DNA from: Candidatus Altarchaeales archaeon
GTDB taxonomy: Archaea > Altiarchaeota > Altiarchaeia > IMC4 > QMZM01
NCBI GenBank assembly: GCA_003663045.1
Contig: QMZG01000013.1
Span: forward strand, 1 to 14,301
DNA: 14,301 nt
Reading direction: 5' to 3'
Every line of letters begins with the position of its first letter. The first letter of the stretch is position 1. The translations under genes and the position numbers were made by a program. Shown piece by piece: positions 1-6,780 of this stretch. Under the pieces are notes generated by a model, which did not search any database, was not told the DNA's origin, and saw only the letters and a list, made by a program, of their open reading frames with translations.

Positions 1-2
1 GT

Positions 3-524
3 ATGGGTATTGGTTTATTGATAATGTTTGGTATCTTCGTAATAGCATTTCCCATATTGATGATAATCCTCCTCTTAATTTTGACAATATTCCTAAAAAT
101 TGCCTCCATGTTACTGAAAGGAAAAGGGAGTTTTAGTGAAGAATGCGGCATCCTTGGGATAGTTGGAAGTTCTTATCTGATACTTATGGTACTACTAATG
201 GTAGCTATTTATACACCCATGTTATTGGTTTTTGCAATCTCAGGCCCAGGTGGTTTTGGTGTTGCTATGGCTTTGATGTATCTGATAATGGGTGTGGCAT
301 ATCTCATTATAATGCCATTGATGTACCTACTTATGGCATTCACGTTCGATTTATTGGCGGATATAGAACAGATTAGCATTTACAGATCAGGTGCCATCGT
401 TGGCTTAATGTTTGGTATTATTATGTTCCTCATGATGCTCATGTTATCTGCAACGATGTTCCTGATTGGGGGAGCTATGTCAAACTTTTCAGGAATGCTG
501 ATGGCGCCAAACTATTACAGATAA
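3..524 (+). CDS. Integral membrane protein of unknown function (5' end may be cut off)
   Basis: I do not recognise this family. The 173-residue product is almost entirely hydrophobic, with membrane segments at about residues 4-37, 49-79, 84-115 and 130-158, probably four to six spans. Short polar connectors include the stretch near residues 38-48 (KGKGSFSEEC) and the acidic ADIEQ near 119-123. It is rich in Met, Leu and Gly, with no catalytic motif visible and no signal for secretion beyond the first span. The first ATG lies at base 3, so the frame may continue upstream of the window and the true start cannot be decided. Its stop overlaps the stop of the convergent tRNA thiolase gene by 10 bp. 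A small transporter subunit or membrane scaffold would fit, but nothing specific supports either. Confidence 0.7.
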   Translation: MGIGLLIMFGIFVIAFPILMIILLLILTIFLKIASMLLKGKGSFSEECGILGIVGSSYLILMVLLMVAIYTPMLLVFAISGPGGFGVAMALMYLIMGVAYLIIMPLMYLLMAFTFDLLADIEQISIYRSGAIVGLMFGIIMFLMMLMLSATMFLIGGAMSNFSGMLMAPNYYR

Positions 525-1453
525 TCATCCAACCCCAATTCACCCTTTATCTCACAGAATTTGCAGATTTCACCAGATGTGGGGTTACCACAGATCTTGC
601 ATTTTCCAATCTTTCCAAATCTCTTTTTTCTGAGGGTTTTAATCAATCTATCTGTTGATTTAAGAATCTGAAACTTGCTTCCGGGGTGTCTTTCTTCTAT
701 TGTATTCACCACTTCCCTGACCGTTCTCCTGAAGGCATCCTCCGAATAGGGACATCTTACAGATTGAAATTTTAGTTCTCTTAACCGTGCATAGAGTTCC
801 ACCTCATTTTCGGGACATTCCCTCAATGGCTTTATTCTGGGGATAAAATTCTTATCCTTTATTACACCAACCAAAGGACCCATCCTCGCTATCCTGTCCA
901 GATCGCCGCGAATGAAATTCATCATTGCAGTCTGTATTTCATCGTCAAGGTTGTGTCCTGTGGCAATCTTTGTAACCCCCAACTCTCTGGCTTTTTCATT
1001 CAGCAATTTTCTCCTGAGAACACCACAGTAACTGCATGCTGGAGCAGGATTTTCAAGCTTCTTGGATCCCTCTACAATCTCATCAAGTGTTGTTCCAAAT
1101 TCCTCCCAAAAGGAATATATATAATGTTCAACCCCCAGTTTCTTGCACAGAGACTTGGCGGCATTTAAGCCACTTTTCTGGAGTCTTTCAATTCCCTGAT
1201 CGATAGTTATGGCAATTAACTCGGATCTTGGAGCCTTCTTAGAAAGTTCATTTAGTATGTAAAGAACTACTGCAGAGTCCTTGCCTCCAGAAAGTGCGAC
1301 CGCGGTCTTGTCGGTATTCTTGAGCAGTTTATTTACCCTGATGGTTCTTCTTACTCTTTTTTCAAATAATTCCAAGAAACAGGATTTGCACAGAAATTCA
1401 CCCGAGTATTTTAATTCAATAACAGCCTTTTTGTTACAACGAGAACACATCAT
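515..1453 (-). CDS. ncsA: tRNA 2-thiolation protein, NcsA/TtuA/Ncs6 family
   Basis: This is a PP-loop ATPase of the group that adenylates a uridine C2 in tRNA and replaces oxygen with sulfur. Archaeal members act on wobble U34 (Ncs6/CTU1 type) and thermophile TtuA acts on U54. Visible in 312 residues: an N-terminal zinc knuckle (C3, C6, C22, C25), the PP-loop SGGKDS at 55-60, a Cys pair C140/C143 plus C234 at the positions that hold the 4Fe-4S cluster in TtuA, the GHNLDDE motif at 166-172, and a second zinc knuckle at C285, C288, C297 and C300. The architecture is complete and of normal length. It follows the winged-helix gene by 21 bp on the same strand, with a GAGAGG-like ribosome site ahead of ATGATG, so the two are probably cotranscribed. 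U34 against U54 specificity cannot be read from sequence alone. Confidence 0.93.
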   Translation of the reverse strand: MMCSRCNKKAVIELKYSGEFLCKSCFLELFEKRVRRTIRVNKLLKNTDKTAVALSGGKDSAVVLYILNELSKKAPRSELIAITIDQGIERLQKSGLNAAKSLCKKLGVEHYIYSFWEEFGTTLDEIVEGSKKLENPAPACSYCGVLRRKLLNEKARELGVTKIATGHNLDDEIQTAMMNFIRGDLDRIARMGPLVGVIKDKNFIPRIKPLRECPENEVELYARLRELKFQSVRCPYSEDAFRRTVREVVNTIEERHPGSKFQILKSTDRLIKTLRKKRFGKIGKCKICGNPTSGEICKFCEIKGELGLDDYL

Positions 1454-1474
1454 CTTATTCCTCTCAATCTCCTC

Positions 1475-1933
1475 TCAACCAATCCCATATCGATCCTCCA
1501 ATTCTTCAAGAATTCTGCACAGATATTCTGAACTCTTATCGATAACCTCTGGTTTTACATTTTCTCTAAACACGGAACTTGGTTTTTTATTTCCCCTAAA
1601 GAGGTATCTACCCCCTATTTTTTCTACCATTCCCAGCATGCGGAAGAATCTCAACCAGAGTTGTATATTCCTCAGAGAGAGTCCCTCATCTGGATCTCGA
1701 TTTCTTTTATTTCTGAGATCTATAATCTCCTTCTTTATCTGATTCGATGTCAGAGAGATATTCTTTGCCTTTGCTAAAAGCAGGACCTCAAATACATCTG
1801 AAGCCACATCCCTGCTTACACCGAGTGAATCCAAAAAAAGCTCTACCAGTTCCCTTCTATCCTCCAGCATCAAGCTGCTATCATCATACCACCTCAGGGT
1901 TATCTCAGAGAGTAGATTCATTTTTGGCGACAT
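1475..1933 (-). CDS. Winged-helix-like protein upstream of ncsA
   Basis: I do not recognise the 152-residue product as a named family. The segment at about 45-115 looks like a winged helix: helices around 46-56, 62-75 (the probable turn region, SNQIKKEIIDLR) and 86-101 (LRNIQLWLRFFRMLGMVEK), then a short hairpin GGRYLF. It is rich in charged residues, without a signal peptide or membrane segment, so it is cytosolic and probably binds DNA or RNA. It is the first gene of a likely two-gene unit with ncsA (21 bp gap), which hints at a tie to tRNA modification or to control of that gene. The start is uncertain: ATG at 1931-1933 lies only about 22 bp from the centre of the TATA-like box, while the in-frame ATG at 1919-1921 (Met5) would allow a short leader. 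Confidence 0.75.
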   Translation of the reverse strand: MSPKMNLLSEITLRWYDDSSLMLEDRRELVELFLDSLGVSRDVASDVFEVLLLAKAKNISLTSNQIKKEIIDLRNKRNRDPDEGLSLRNIQLWLRFFRMLGMVEKIGGRYLFRGNKKPSSVFRENVKPEVIDKSSEYLCRILEELEDRYGIG

Positions 1934-1950
1934 TTACAGGACCATTTATG

Positions 1951-1960
1951 ATATATTTAA
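1951..1960. promoter_or_regulatory. Shared TATA-like element of a divergent promoter
   Basis: The 55 bp between two divergent genes contains one clear AT-rich box, ATATATTTAA, which reads as a TATA-like element on both strands. On the plus strand its centre is about 34 bp from the ATG at 1989, so the mRNA would have a leader of only a few bases. On the minus strand it is about 22 bp from the ATG at 1933. No Shine-Dalgarno lies ahead of the plus-strand gene, which fits near-leaderless expression. Confidence 0.5.
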
Positions 1961-1988
1961 CAATGAAATTCCATAGATAAATCTCAAA

Positions 1989-2486
1989 ATGTCAGAGAAA
2001 CCTATTCTGGAAAAAAACTTTAATGAGGATCTTGACGTAGAGAGGTATCTGAGGGAGGGCTCAATACTCGCAAGGATCTTCATTGAGGTTCAGGGGAATG
2101 ACAAGGACGCATGTCAAAAGGCTTTGGAACGGACAATCTTTGATTCTCTGGCAAATGAAGACCCCGTCAAGCTACTTAATGTGAAATTTTATGAACTTGA
2201 AAAGGATAAAGAGGGTGAATTCTTCTCGGGAGTCGTTGAGGTAAAGCTCCTTCTCAGGGACTTCAGATGGTTCGTAAACGTGGTAATGCGATATGGTCCC
2301 TCTGCCATGGAGATTATAGAGCCGGATTCTGTAAAACTAAACCTTGATGAGATGCAATCCATCCTCGCGGATGTAAGTGAATTAAGCCAGACATTCTCTT
2401 CTAAGATTTTATCGCTCCTAAAGGATGAGGAAAGAATGGCTATATATGAGGAAATGCTCAAAGGAGCTAATGTCAATAATAGGTAG
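1989..2486 (+). CDS. Conserved-looking cytosolic protein of unknown function
   Basis: I do not recognise this 165-residue protein with certainty. It is soluble and acidic, with no signal peptide or membrane segment. The centre (about 63-115) alternates beta strands: VKFYEL, then FFSGVVEVKLLLRDFRWFVNVVMRYG, ending in the phrase YGPSAMEIIEPDSV at 102-115. That phrase resembles the C-terminal extension of WYL-domain proteins, where a strand followed by 'G-P-x-x-x-V-L-x-P' is typical, but no WYL core or helix-turn-helix is present. The C-terminal 50 residues are predicted helical (EMQSILADVSELSQTFSSKILSLLKDEERM). It is transcribed from the divergent promoter shared with the winged-helix/ncsA unit, and the next gene starts 64 bp downstream with its own TATA-like box. 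The WYL-extension resemblance is a guess from memory and is not diagnostic. Confidence 0.75.
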   Translation: MSEKPILEKNFNEDLDVERYLREGSILARIFIEVQGNDKDACQKALERTIFDSLANEDPVKLLNVKFYELEKDKEGEFFSGVVEVKLLLRDFRWFVNVVMRYGPSAMEIIEPDSVKLNLDEMQSILADVSELSQTFSSKILSLLKDEERMAIYEEMLKGANVNNR

Positions 2487-2520
2487 ATAATGTATAATGG
2501 GTATTTATATCAAAATTCAA

Positions 2521-2531
2521 ATTATATACAT
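2521..2531 (+). promoter_or_regulatory. TATA-like box of the membrane regulator gene
   Basis: The box ATTATATACAT is centred about 25 bp upstream of the ATG at 2551, the spacing of a leaderless archaeal transcript. It lies inside the longer open frame that begins at 2497, which argues for the 2551 start. A second AT-rich stretch at 2500-2510 is a weaker alternative. Confidence 0.5.
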
Positions 2532-2550
2532 AAAACAAAGACACATAAAG

Positions 2551-3573
2551 ATGAACCTCAAGATTTTATCAATATCGTTTTTGCTGCTATTATTCTCAAT
2601 TACGGTAACGAGTGAGGAGAATATAACCCAGATTTCTGGCCTGGAATCTGGAATAATCCAGATTGATTCTGTTAATATGACAATCGACCAGAGCGGTTTA
2701 GTCTCCGTTAGTGAGGAATTAATTGTTCAGAGGGGTGACAGGATAGCAATACTAATCCCAGTGAACGTTCAAGGACTTATAGTTTCTGATTCTAAGGGAA
2801 ATGAAATATCATACGAATCCACACAGAAGGATGATAAACAACTGATAACCTTCTTTTTAGAAAAATCTAATGAAAAGATGGGGGAGAGGGTTATCATAAG
2901 ATATAATACACAACAACTTACGGCAAAATCTGGTGATATATGGAATATAGAATTCTCAACTACTGCTACACCCAGGCATACAATTATAAAGATAGAGTTT
3001 CCAAGTGATACAAGGATAATCTCAATGGAGCCCAGGGATCTTTATTGGACCCCCGTTAGTGACTCTGAACTATGGGTTTATCCCCAGATCAAGGATTTCC
3101 ATTTCGGGTTTGATTATAAAATTGGGGTGCCAGGCCCCATTATCCCCAGATCGACTACTACCACCACTACCACTACATTGCCTGCACAAGTTTTCGATAT
3201 GGATAAATCCATAATTGGTCTGGCTATAATTCTCATCTTTATAATTATAGCCCTGCTCTTCATTTTCCAGAGAAAAAAATCCAAGAAAGAAGAGATTGTT
3301 GGGGAAAAGATTAAAGGGGAACCAAAGAAGGAAGGATCCACAAGGATTAAGACATCTATCATAAACATGCTGGATGAGAATGAAAAGAAGATCGTTAAAA
3401 TGTTAGAAGAATCCGAGGGGGAAATAACCCAGGCCTATATCTATAAAAGTACTGGGATACCCAAATCATCCCTTTCTGATACAATGAGAAGATTAGAGAA
3501 GCGTAATATAATAGAAAGGAAGAAAGAAGGTAGAACTAACTGGATAAGGCTTAAAGATTGGGTTTTTGAGTGA
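2551..3573 (+). CDS. Membrane-anchored winged-helix transcriptional regulator with an extracellular sensor domain
   Basis: The 340-residue product has four parts: a signal peptide or first anchor (about 1-21), a beta-rich extracytoplasmic domain with several N-x-S/T sites (about 22-195), a Thr linker (T202-T209 after S201) typical of exposed archaeal stalks, and one membrane helix (about 221-239) followed by a basic stop-transfer stretch. The cytoplasmic tail (about 274-340) is a MarR/IclR-like winged helix: EKKIVKMLEESEGEITQAYI, then GIPKSSLSDTMRRLEKRNI, a basic wing and WIRLKDW. This layout is known from archaeal one-pass regulators thought to carry outside signals to DNA; the signal is unknown. 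I chose ATG 2551 over 2497 because it starts directly with the signal peptide and a TATA-like box sits 25 bp upstream. The S-layer gene is the next gene downstream, a plausible but unproven target. Confidence 0.85.
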   Translation: MNLKILSISFLLLLFSITVTSEENITQISGLESGIIQIDSVNMTIDQSGLVSVSEELIVQRGDRIAILIPVNVQGLIVSDSKGNEISYESTQKDDKQLITFFLEKSNEKMGERVIIRYNTQQLTAKSGDIWNIEFSTTATPRHTIIKIEFPSDTRIISMEPRDLYWTPVSDSELWVYPQIKDFHFGFDYKIGVPGPIIPRSTTTTTTTTLPAQVFDMDKSIIGLAIILIFIIIALLFIFQRKKSKKEEIVGEKIKGEPKKEGSTRIKTSIINMLDENEKKIVKMLEESEGEITQAYIYKSTGIPKSSLSDTMRRLEKRNIIERKKEGRTNWIRLKDWVFE

Positions 3574-3574
3574 A

Positions 3575-3713
3575 ACAGCCCTAAGAAAGGCTGGCGAAAC
3601 GGTGGGTTGCGAAGCAACCCACCATTACCCACCATGAATTTAACATATATTGAACTTGCGAAGTAAATTCCATTTCTTTCCGCCAGCGCTTTCTTTTCCA
3701 AAAAAACGGCTGT
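3575..3713. other. Structured intergenic element: cloverleaf-like nested inverted repeats
   Basis: Beginning 2 bp after the regulator stop codon, four nested pairings can be read. The outer stem is ACAGCC (3575-3580) with GGCTGT (3708-3713). A 14-bp stem pairs 3583-3596 (AAGAAAGGCTGGCG) with 3681-3695, leaving a single bulged G at 3688. Inside lie a perfect 10-bp hairpin, GGTGGGTTGC (3601-3610) with GCAACCCACC (3614-3623) closed by a GAA loop, and a weaker hairpin, GAATTTA (3636-3642) with TAAATTC (3664-3670) capped by CTT/AAG. Both hairpins carry TTGCGAAG at the tip. There is no coding signal, and the element ends before the S-layer TATA-like box. It could be a small RNA, a folded 3' UTR or a MITE-like insertion. 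The structure is direct observation; the role is unknown. Confidence 0.6.
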
Positions 3714-3726
3714 AAGAACGTTCTTA
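3713..3726. repeat. Perfect 14-bp palindrome upstream of the S-layer promoter
   Basis: TAAGAACGTTCTTA reads identically on both strands and abuts the structured element. Its core GAACGTT recurs at 3746-3752 within a second imperfect dyad flanked by AAATAAA (3731-3737) and TTTATTT (3751-3757). Both lie 40-75 bp upstream of the S-layer TATA-like box, where a dimeric regulator could bind. Confidence 0.5.
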
Positions 3727-3786
3727 TCAAAAATAAAGACCTTAGGAACGTTTATTTCTAATTGTTCGCTCTCCGTCCATCCCAAG

Positions 3787-3795
3787 TTATAAATA
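3787..3795 (+). promoter_or_regulatory. TATA-like box of the S-layer gene
   Basis: TTATAAATA is the best TATA-like match ahead of the S-layer gene. Initiation about 26 bp downstream would fall near 3817 and give an AT-rich leader of roughly 50 nt, unlike the near-leaderless neighbours. A long leader with a strong ribosome site suits a very highly expressed surface protein. Confidence 0.5.
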
Positions 3796-3840
3796 GTAGT
3801 TTATCCTAAAATATAAAATAATTTAAAATAAAAAAAATAA

Positions 3841-3848
3841 GAGGAGGT
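3841..3848 (+). promoter_or_regulatory. Strong Shine-Dalgarno site of the S-layer gene, at unusual spacing
   Basis: GAGGAGGT is the strongest ribosome-binding sequence in the window. It ends 17 nt before the ATG at 3866, longer than the usual 5-10 nt. An in-frame TAA at 3848-3850 rules out an upstream start beyond it, and the only other nearby Met codon (3875) is farther away still. Confidence 0.6.
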
Positions 3849-3865
3849 AAATAAAAAAAGACAAA

Positions 3866-6670
3866 ATGAAAAGTATGGATATAAAAAAGATTGGTTCCAT
3901 TGTAGCTGGAACCGCGATGTTGGGGGCGGCTCTTTCGGCCCCGGTAATTGCTGGATTGGATAGTACGGGGCTTACGAAGGGCTTCTTCTATGATGCAAAC
4001 TTCAACCCAATTGTGCAGATAGTGGTTGGAGAAAAGGGAATGGCTACAGACGCAGTTGCTGCAGGAAACATAGCTGCTACCGTGGGGAATCTTGCATATA
4101 TGACCAAAACGGTAACCCCGACGGGTCCAACATATGTGCCCGAAGGGCAGGTTGTGATAACAACCGCTGCAAGAGGAGCGATAGGGGATTACCAGCAGGA
4201 TACAGAGATAGAAGAGGCTGCAACAGAGTTCTACGATGAAGATGAGGGTTTCTACTTTGATGGTGGAGAAAAGAATTATGAGAAGGGGGATTTCACATCC
4301 TATACACTGGAATGTGACAAACAAACGAGGGTTGAGGCAGGACTTCTGATGACAGGCACATACGGTAATGTACACTGCCTATTCTGTGAGAACCTTTGTA
4401 TGGAGGGCTTGGAAAACCCAACCCACGATATGAAAGAAATCATAACCATTGATAACGACAAGATACACTACTATGAAACCGGTGTGGACGATGATGACTC
4501 AGAGAGCGTTAAGATGGCTATAGATAAAGATGCTATTAAGTATACCGTAAAAACGGGCTATATCCCCATGGAAAAATTGAGTGATGGTGATGAGACAGTA
4601 GACTTCGAATACAGGGGTAAAATAATACTCTTCGGTGAGGAGTATTATGTTAAGGATATAGAGGGGACCAGTAAGATATACCTTTGTAAGGGCAAGGTTC
4701 TTGATGGTGTAACCAGTGAAGGATTTACTGCAGAGTATAATGGCTACAAGTTTAAGATTGACCATCTGATATATGCTGCAGAATATACAGTAGCCGGTAT
4801 CCTCTTGGATGTAGAAAAACCAGATGGAACAGTGGTTCAAGTACAGATATCCAGAATGGCCAATGGTGTTATAGATGACTTAGAGATAGCAGGTGTTTAT
4901 GCCGAAGAGGCAGCCGCATTGCAGAGTGCGTCTATAATCGTCTATGATCTGAGCACTCAGGTAGTCTTAGAGGATGGCGAAGACCTAGAGATAGGAGGAG
5001 AAGTGAAAAAAGACTGGGAGGTACATTTTGATGAATTCGTAGGCTCTTGTAACCCAGATGCAAGTGATTATCTCCCCGATTGCGAGATATCTGAATATGA
5101 TAATGTGGATGAAGATGATAAGGTTCTGGAGAAGATAGAGATAGTCTACGAGAAAACATTGGATGGAGACGAAGCATTGGAAAAAGATGAATCTTTGTTA
5201 TTCCCGAACAACTTCAGGTTGACCTTCAAGGGCTTTATGACCAACGATTTCAGAGAAAGTCCCTGCTCTGGTGATGGAGAGGGTAACATTGTGCTAGATA
5301 AAGGAGGTGCCAAATACCAGTTAGTGATGAGCCTTACAGGTGAGGATAATAACAGATACGATAATGTAAGACTGGACGAGGGACCATTCAGCAAGAATGA
5401 TCTGTTCTTCGCAAATGGCAAGATCTGGATGTATGAAAAGTATGAAAAAAAGGATCATGACACAGGGGAAACAGATGATGAGGTGAAAGTAACCTTAGAC
5501 CCGGTGATAAGAGGGAGTAAATTAAAGCTAACCCTTGTCAGATTCTGTGATCCAGAAGATGAGGGAGACCCAGAGAGCTTAACAGCTACAGGTCAGAATT
5601 GTGCAGACATTGCATTAGCCTATGACGGTAGAAGTGAAACCGAAGCGGGCAAGGTGATTGTAAGGACATTAGCACTGACAGACGCCATAGATGATAAAGA
5701 AACTGGAGCTAATTTACCACACGACTTTGGGAACGATGATGAAGTAAAACTGGATGCATACGACCTGTTCTATCTGGCAGCAGATGATCCAGCTAACACA
5801 TTTGGCATTGATATATTCTTTGACGATGGGGGTAACACCATAGTCTTTACGAATGACCTAGAGTTGAGTGTAAATGCAGATATGGTGGGACACTTTGACG
5901 ACTTCGAGACGGATGATTATGACCTAGAGTTTTACGTAAAGAATGAAAATGGTGTTGATTTAAATGGCGATGGTGATATAGACGACACCCTGGTGATATT
6001 CGAAGTGGAAGATGGTGAAGTCGTTGTAGACATGACCGATAGAGACTACAATGAGAATGTCAGGTATGAGTATGACACAAATGTTGCTCTGTGGAATCCT
6101 GGTTTGGTCAATGGTATGGAGATAATAGAGATGGGTGAGGATTTAGACACCATGCTCGTGGTACCAGACGGAGGTGATGAGTTCACCATTGACTGGGGTT
6201 CGGACAACAGGGTTGATGCTGTTGAATTGTGTCATCCGCAGGATGAGGTAGATTCCACCTACTTTATTGGAACCGTGGAGGAAGAGACTACAGCTGAATC
6301 TGTTATAACCAAGGCGGATGAAGGCAAGGAGATAACGGCAGGTTGTTGTACCTTTACCGTATCTAAGTTTGAGGTAACAGCAGGTGAGGGTACTGCAGAG
6401 CCAGTGACTACAGTTGATGTAAGACCGATAGTAGGCAATATGGTAGTTCCAGAGGTAGCAGCAGACACCAGTAAGAATCTTATTATTGTTGGTGGACCAG
6501 CGGTCAATGGAATGTGTACCATAAGCAAGGACGAGATAAGTGCAGCACCAGACAAGTACGTAGTGAAGAAGGTGGGCAACATGGTAATGGTTGCCGGTTG
6601 GACAGCAGATGACACAGTAGCTGCAGGAAATGCATTGATCAACTGGTTAAAGACAAACGTCCATGCATAA
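3866..6670 (+). CDS. S-layer surface protein (S_layer_N / S_layer_C type)
   Basis: This 934-residue secreted protein should form the outer cell-wall lattice. Residues 1-29 are a signal peptide (basic start, hydrophobic VAGTAMLGAALSA, likely cleavage after VIA). The following region to about 90 (GFFYDANFNPIVQIVVGEKG, DAVAAGNIAATVGNLAYM) matches the N-terminal domain of methanogen-type S-layer proteins. The C-terminal end carries the matching LIIVGGPAVNG phrase (V875-N881) and AGWTADDTVAAGNALINWL. The middle is very rich in Asp and Glu, with a calcium-loop-like DLNGDGDIDD at 698-707, suggesting cation-bridged packing. I count 14 cysteines after the signal peptide, an even number compatible with disulfides. 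No C-terminal membrane anchor or PGF sorting motif is seen, so attachment to the cell is unexplained. It has its own promoter, strong ribosome site and terminator. Confidence 0.92.
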   Translation: MKSMDIKKIGSIVAGTAMLGAALSAPVIAGLDSTGLTKGFFYDANFNPIVQIVVGEKGMATDAVAAGNIAATVGNLAYMTKTVTPTGPTYVPEGQVVITTAARGAIGDYQQDTEIEEAATEFYDEDEGFYFDGGEKNYEKGDFTSYTLECDKQTRVEAGLLMTGTYGNVHCLFCENLCMEGLENPTHDMKEIITIDNDKIHYYETGVDDDDSESVKMAIDKDAIKYTVKTGYIPMEKLSDGDETVDFEYRGKIILFGEEYYVKDIEGTSKIYLCKGKVLDGVTSEGFTAEYNGYKFKIDHLIYAAEYTVAGILLDVEKPDGTVVQVQISRMANGVIDDLEIAGVYAEEAAALQSASIIVYDLSTQVVLEDGEDLEIGGEVKKDWEVHFDEFVGSCNPDASDYLPDCEISEYDNVDEDDKVLEKIEIVYEKTLDGDEALEKDESLLFPNNFRLTFKGFMTNDFRESPCSGDGEGNIVLDKGGAKYQLVMSLTGEDNNRYDNVRLDEGPFSKNDLFFANGKIWMYEKYEKKDHDTGETDDEVKVTLDPVIRGSKLKLTLVRFCDPEDEGDPESLTATGQNCADIALAYDGRSETEAGKVIVRTLALTDAIDDKETGANLPHDFGNDDEVKLDAYDLFYLAADDPANTFGIDIFFDDGGNTIVFTNDLELSVNADMVGHFDDFETDDYDLEFYVKNENGVDLNGDGDIDDTLVIFEVEDGEVVVDMTDRDYNENVRYEYDTNVALWNPGLVNGMEIIEMGEDLDTMLVVPDGGDEFTIDWGSDNRVDAVELCHPQDEVDSTYFIGTVEEETTAESVITKADEGKEITAGCCTFTVSKFEVTAGEGTAEPVTTVDVRPIVGNMVVPEVAADTSKNLIIVGGPAVNGMCTISKDEISAAPDKYVVKKVGNMVMVAGWTADDTVAAGNALINWLKTNVHA

Positions 6671-6685
6671 GTACTACTGTAGAAG

Positions 6686-6722
6686 ATAACGTCTCCTCGG
6701 AGACGTTATTATTTTTCTTTTT
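6686..6722 (+). terminator. Hairpin plus T-tract terminator after the S-layer gene
   Basis: ATAACGTCTCC (6686-6696) pairs perfectly with GGAGACGTTAT (6699-6709), effectively a 10-bp stem with a CTCG tetraloop. A T-rich run (TATTTTTCTTTTTT) follows. It begins 15 bp after the stop codon and insulates the following gene from the strong S-layer transcript. Confidence 0.8.
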
Positions 6723-6751
6723 TATTTCTTTATTCCTCTTGAATTTCTCTG

Positions 6752-6768
6752 TTCATATTTCATATTTA
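6752..6768 (+). promoter_or_regulatory. TATA-like region of dphB
   Basis: TTCATATTTCATATTTA lies about 15-28 bp ahead of the ATG at 6781 and downstream of the S-layer terminator. No ribosome site is visible, so the transcript is probably leaderless. This supports the 6781 start over the longer frame opening at 6739, which would contain the promoter. Confidence 0.4.
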
Positions 6769-6780
6769 TTTTTTTTCAAA

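Noticed and set aside
2497..2550. Upstream ATG extending the membrane regulator by 18 residues
   Set aside because: The extension precedes the signal peptide and covers the TATA-like box, so the ATG at 2551 is the better start.
3152..3181. ACT/ACC repeat as a possible variable microsatellite
   Set aside because: It mixes ACT, ACC and ACA codons and encodes a Thr stalk beside the membrane helix, normal for archaeal surface proteins.
3441..3785. Minus-strand open frame of 114 codons over the regulator end and the structured element
   Set aside because: Half overlaps the regulator antisense and the rest runs through perfect inverted repeats. There is no promoter or protein-like pattern.
3806..4375. 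Minus-strand open frame of 189 codons antisense to the S-layer gene
   Set aside because: Its composition (Cys-, Phe- and Tyr-rich with no domain) is that of a shadow of the codon bias of the S-layer gene.
6739..6780. Upstream ATG extending diphthine synthase by 14 residues
   Set aside because: DphB proteins begin with M-x-Y-L-I-G-L-G. The extension covers the AT-rich promoter and follows the terminator tract.
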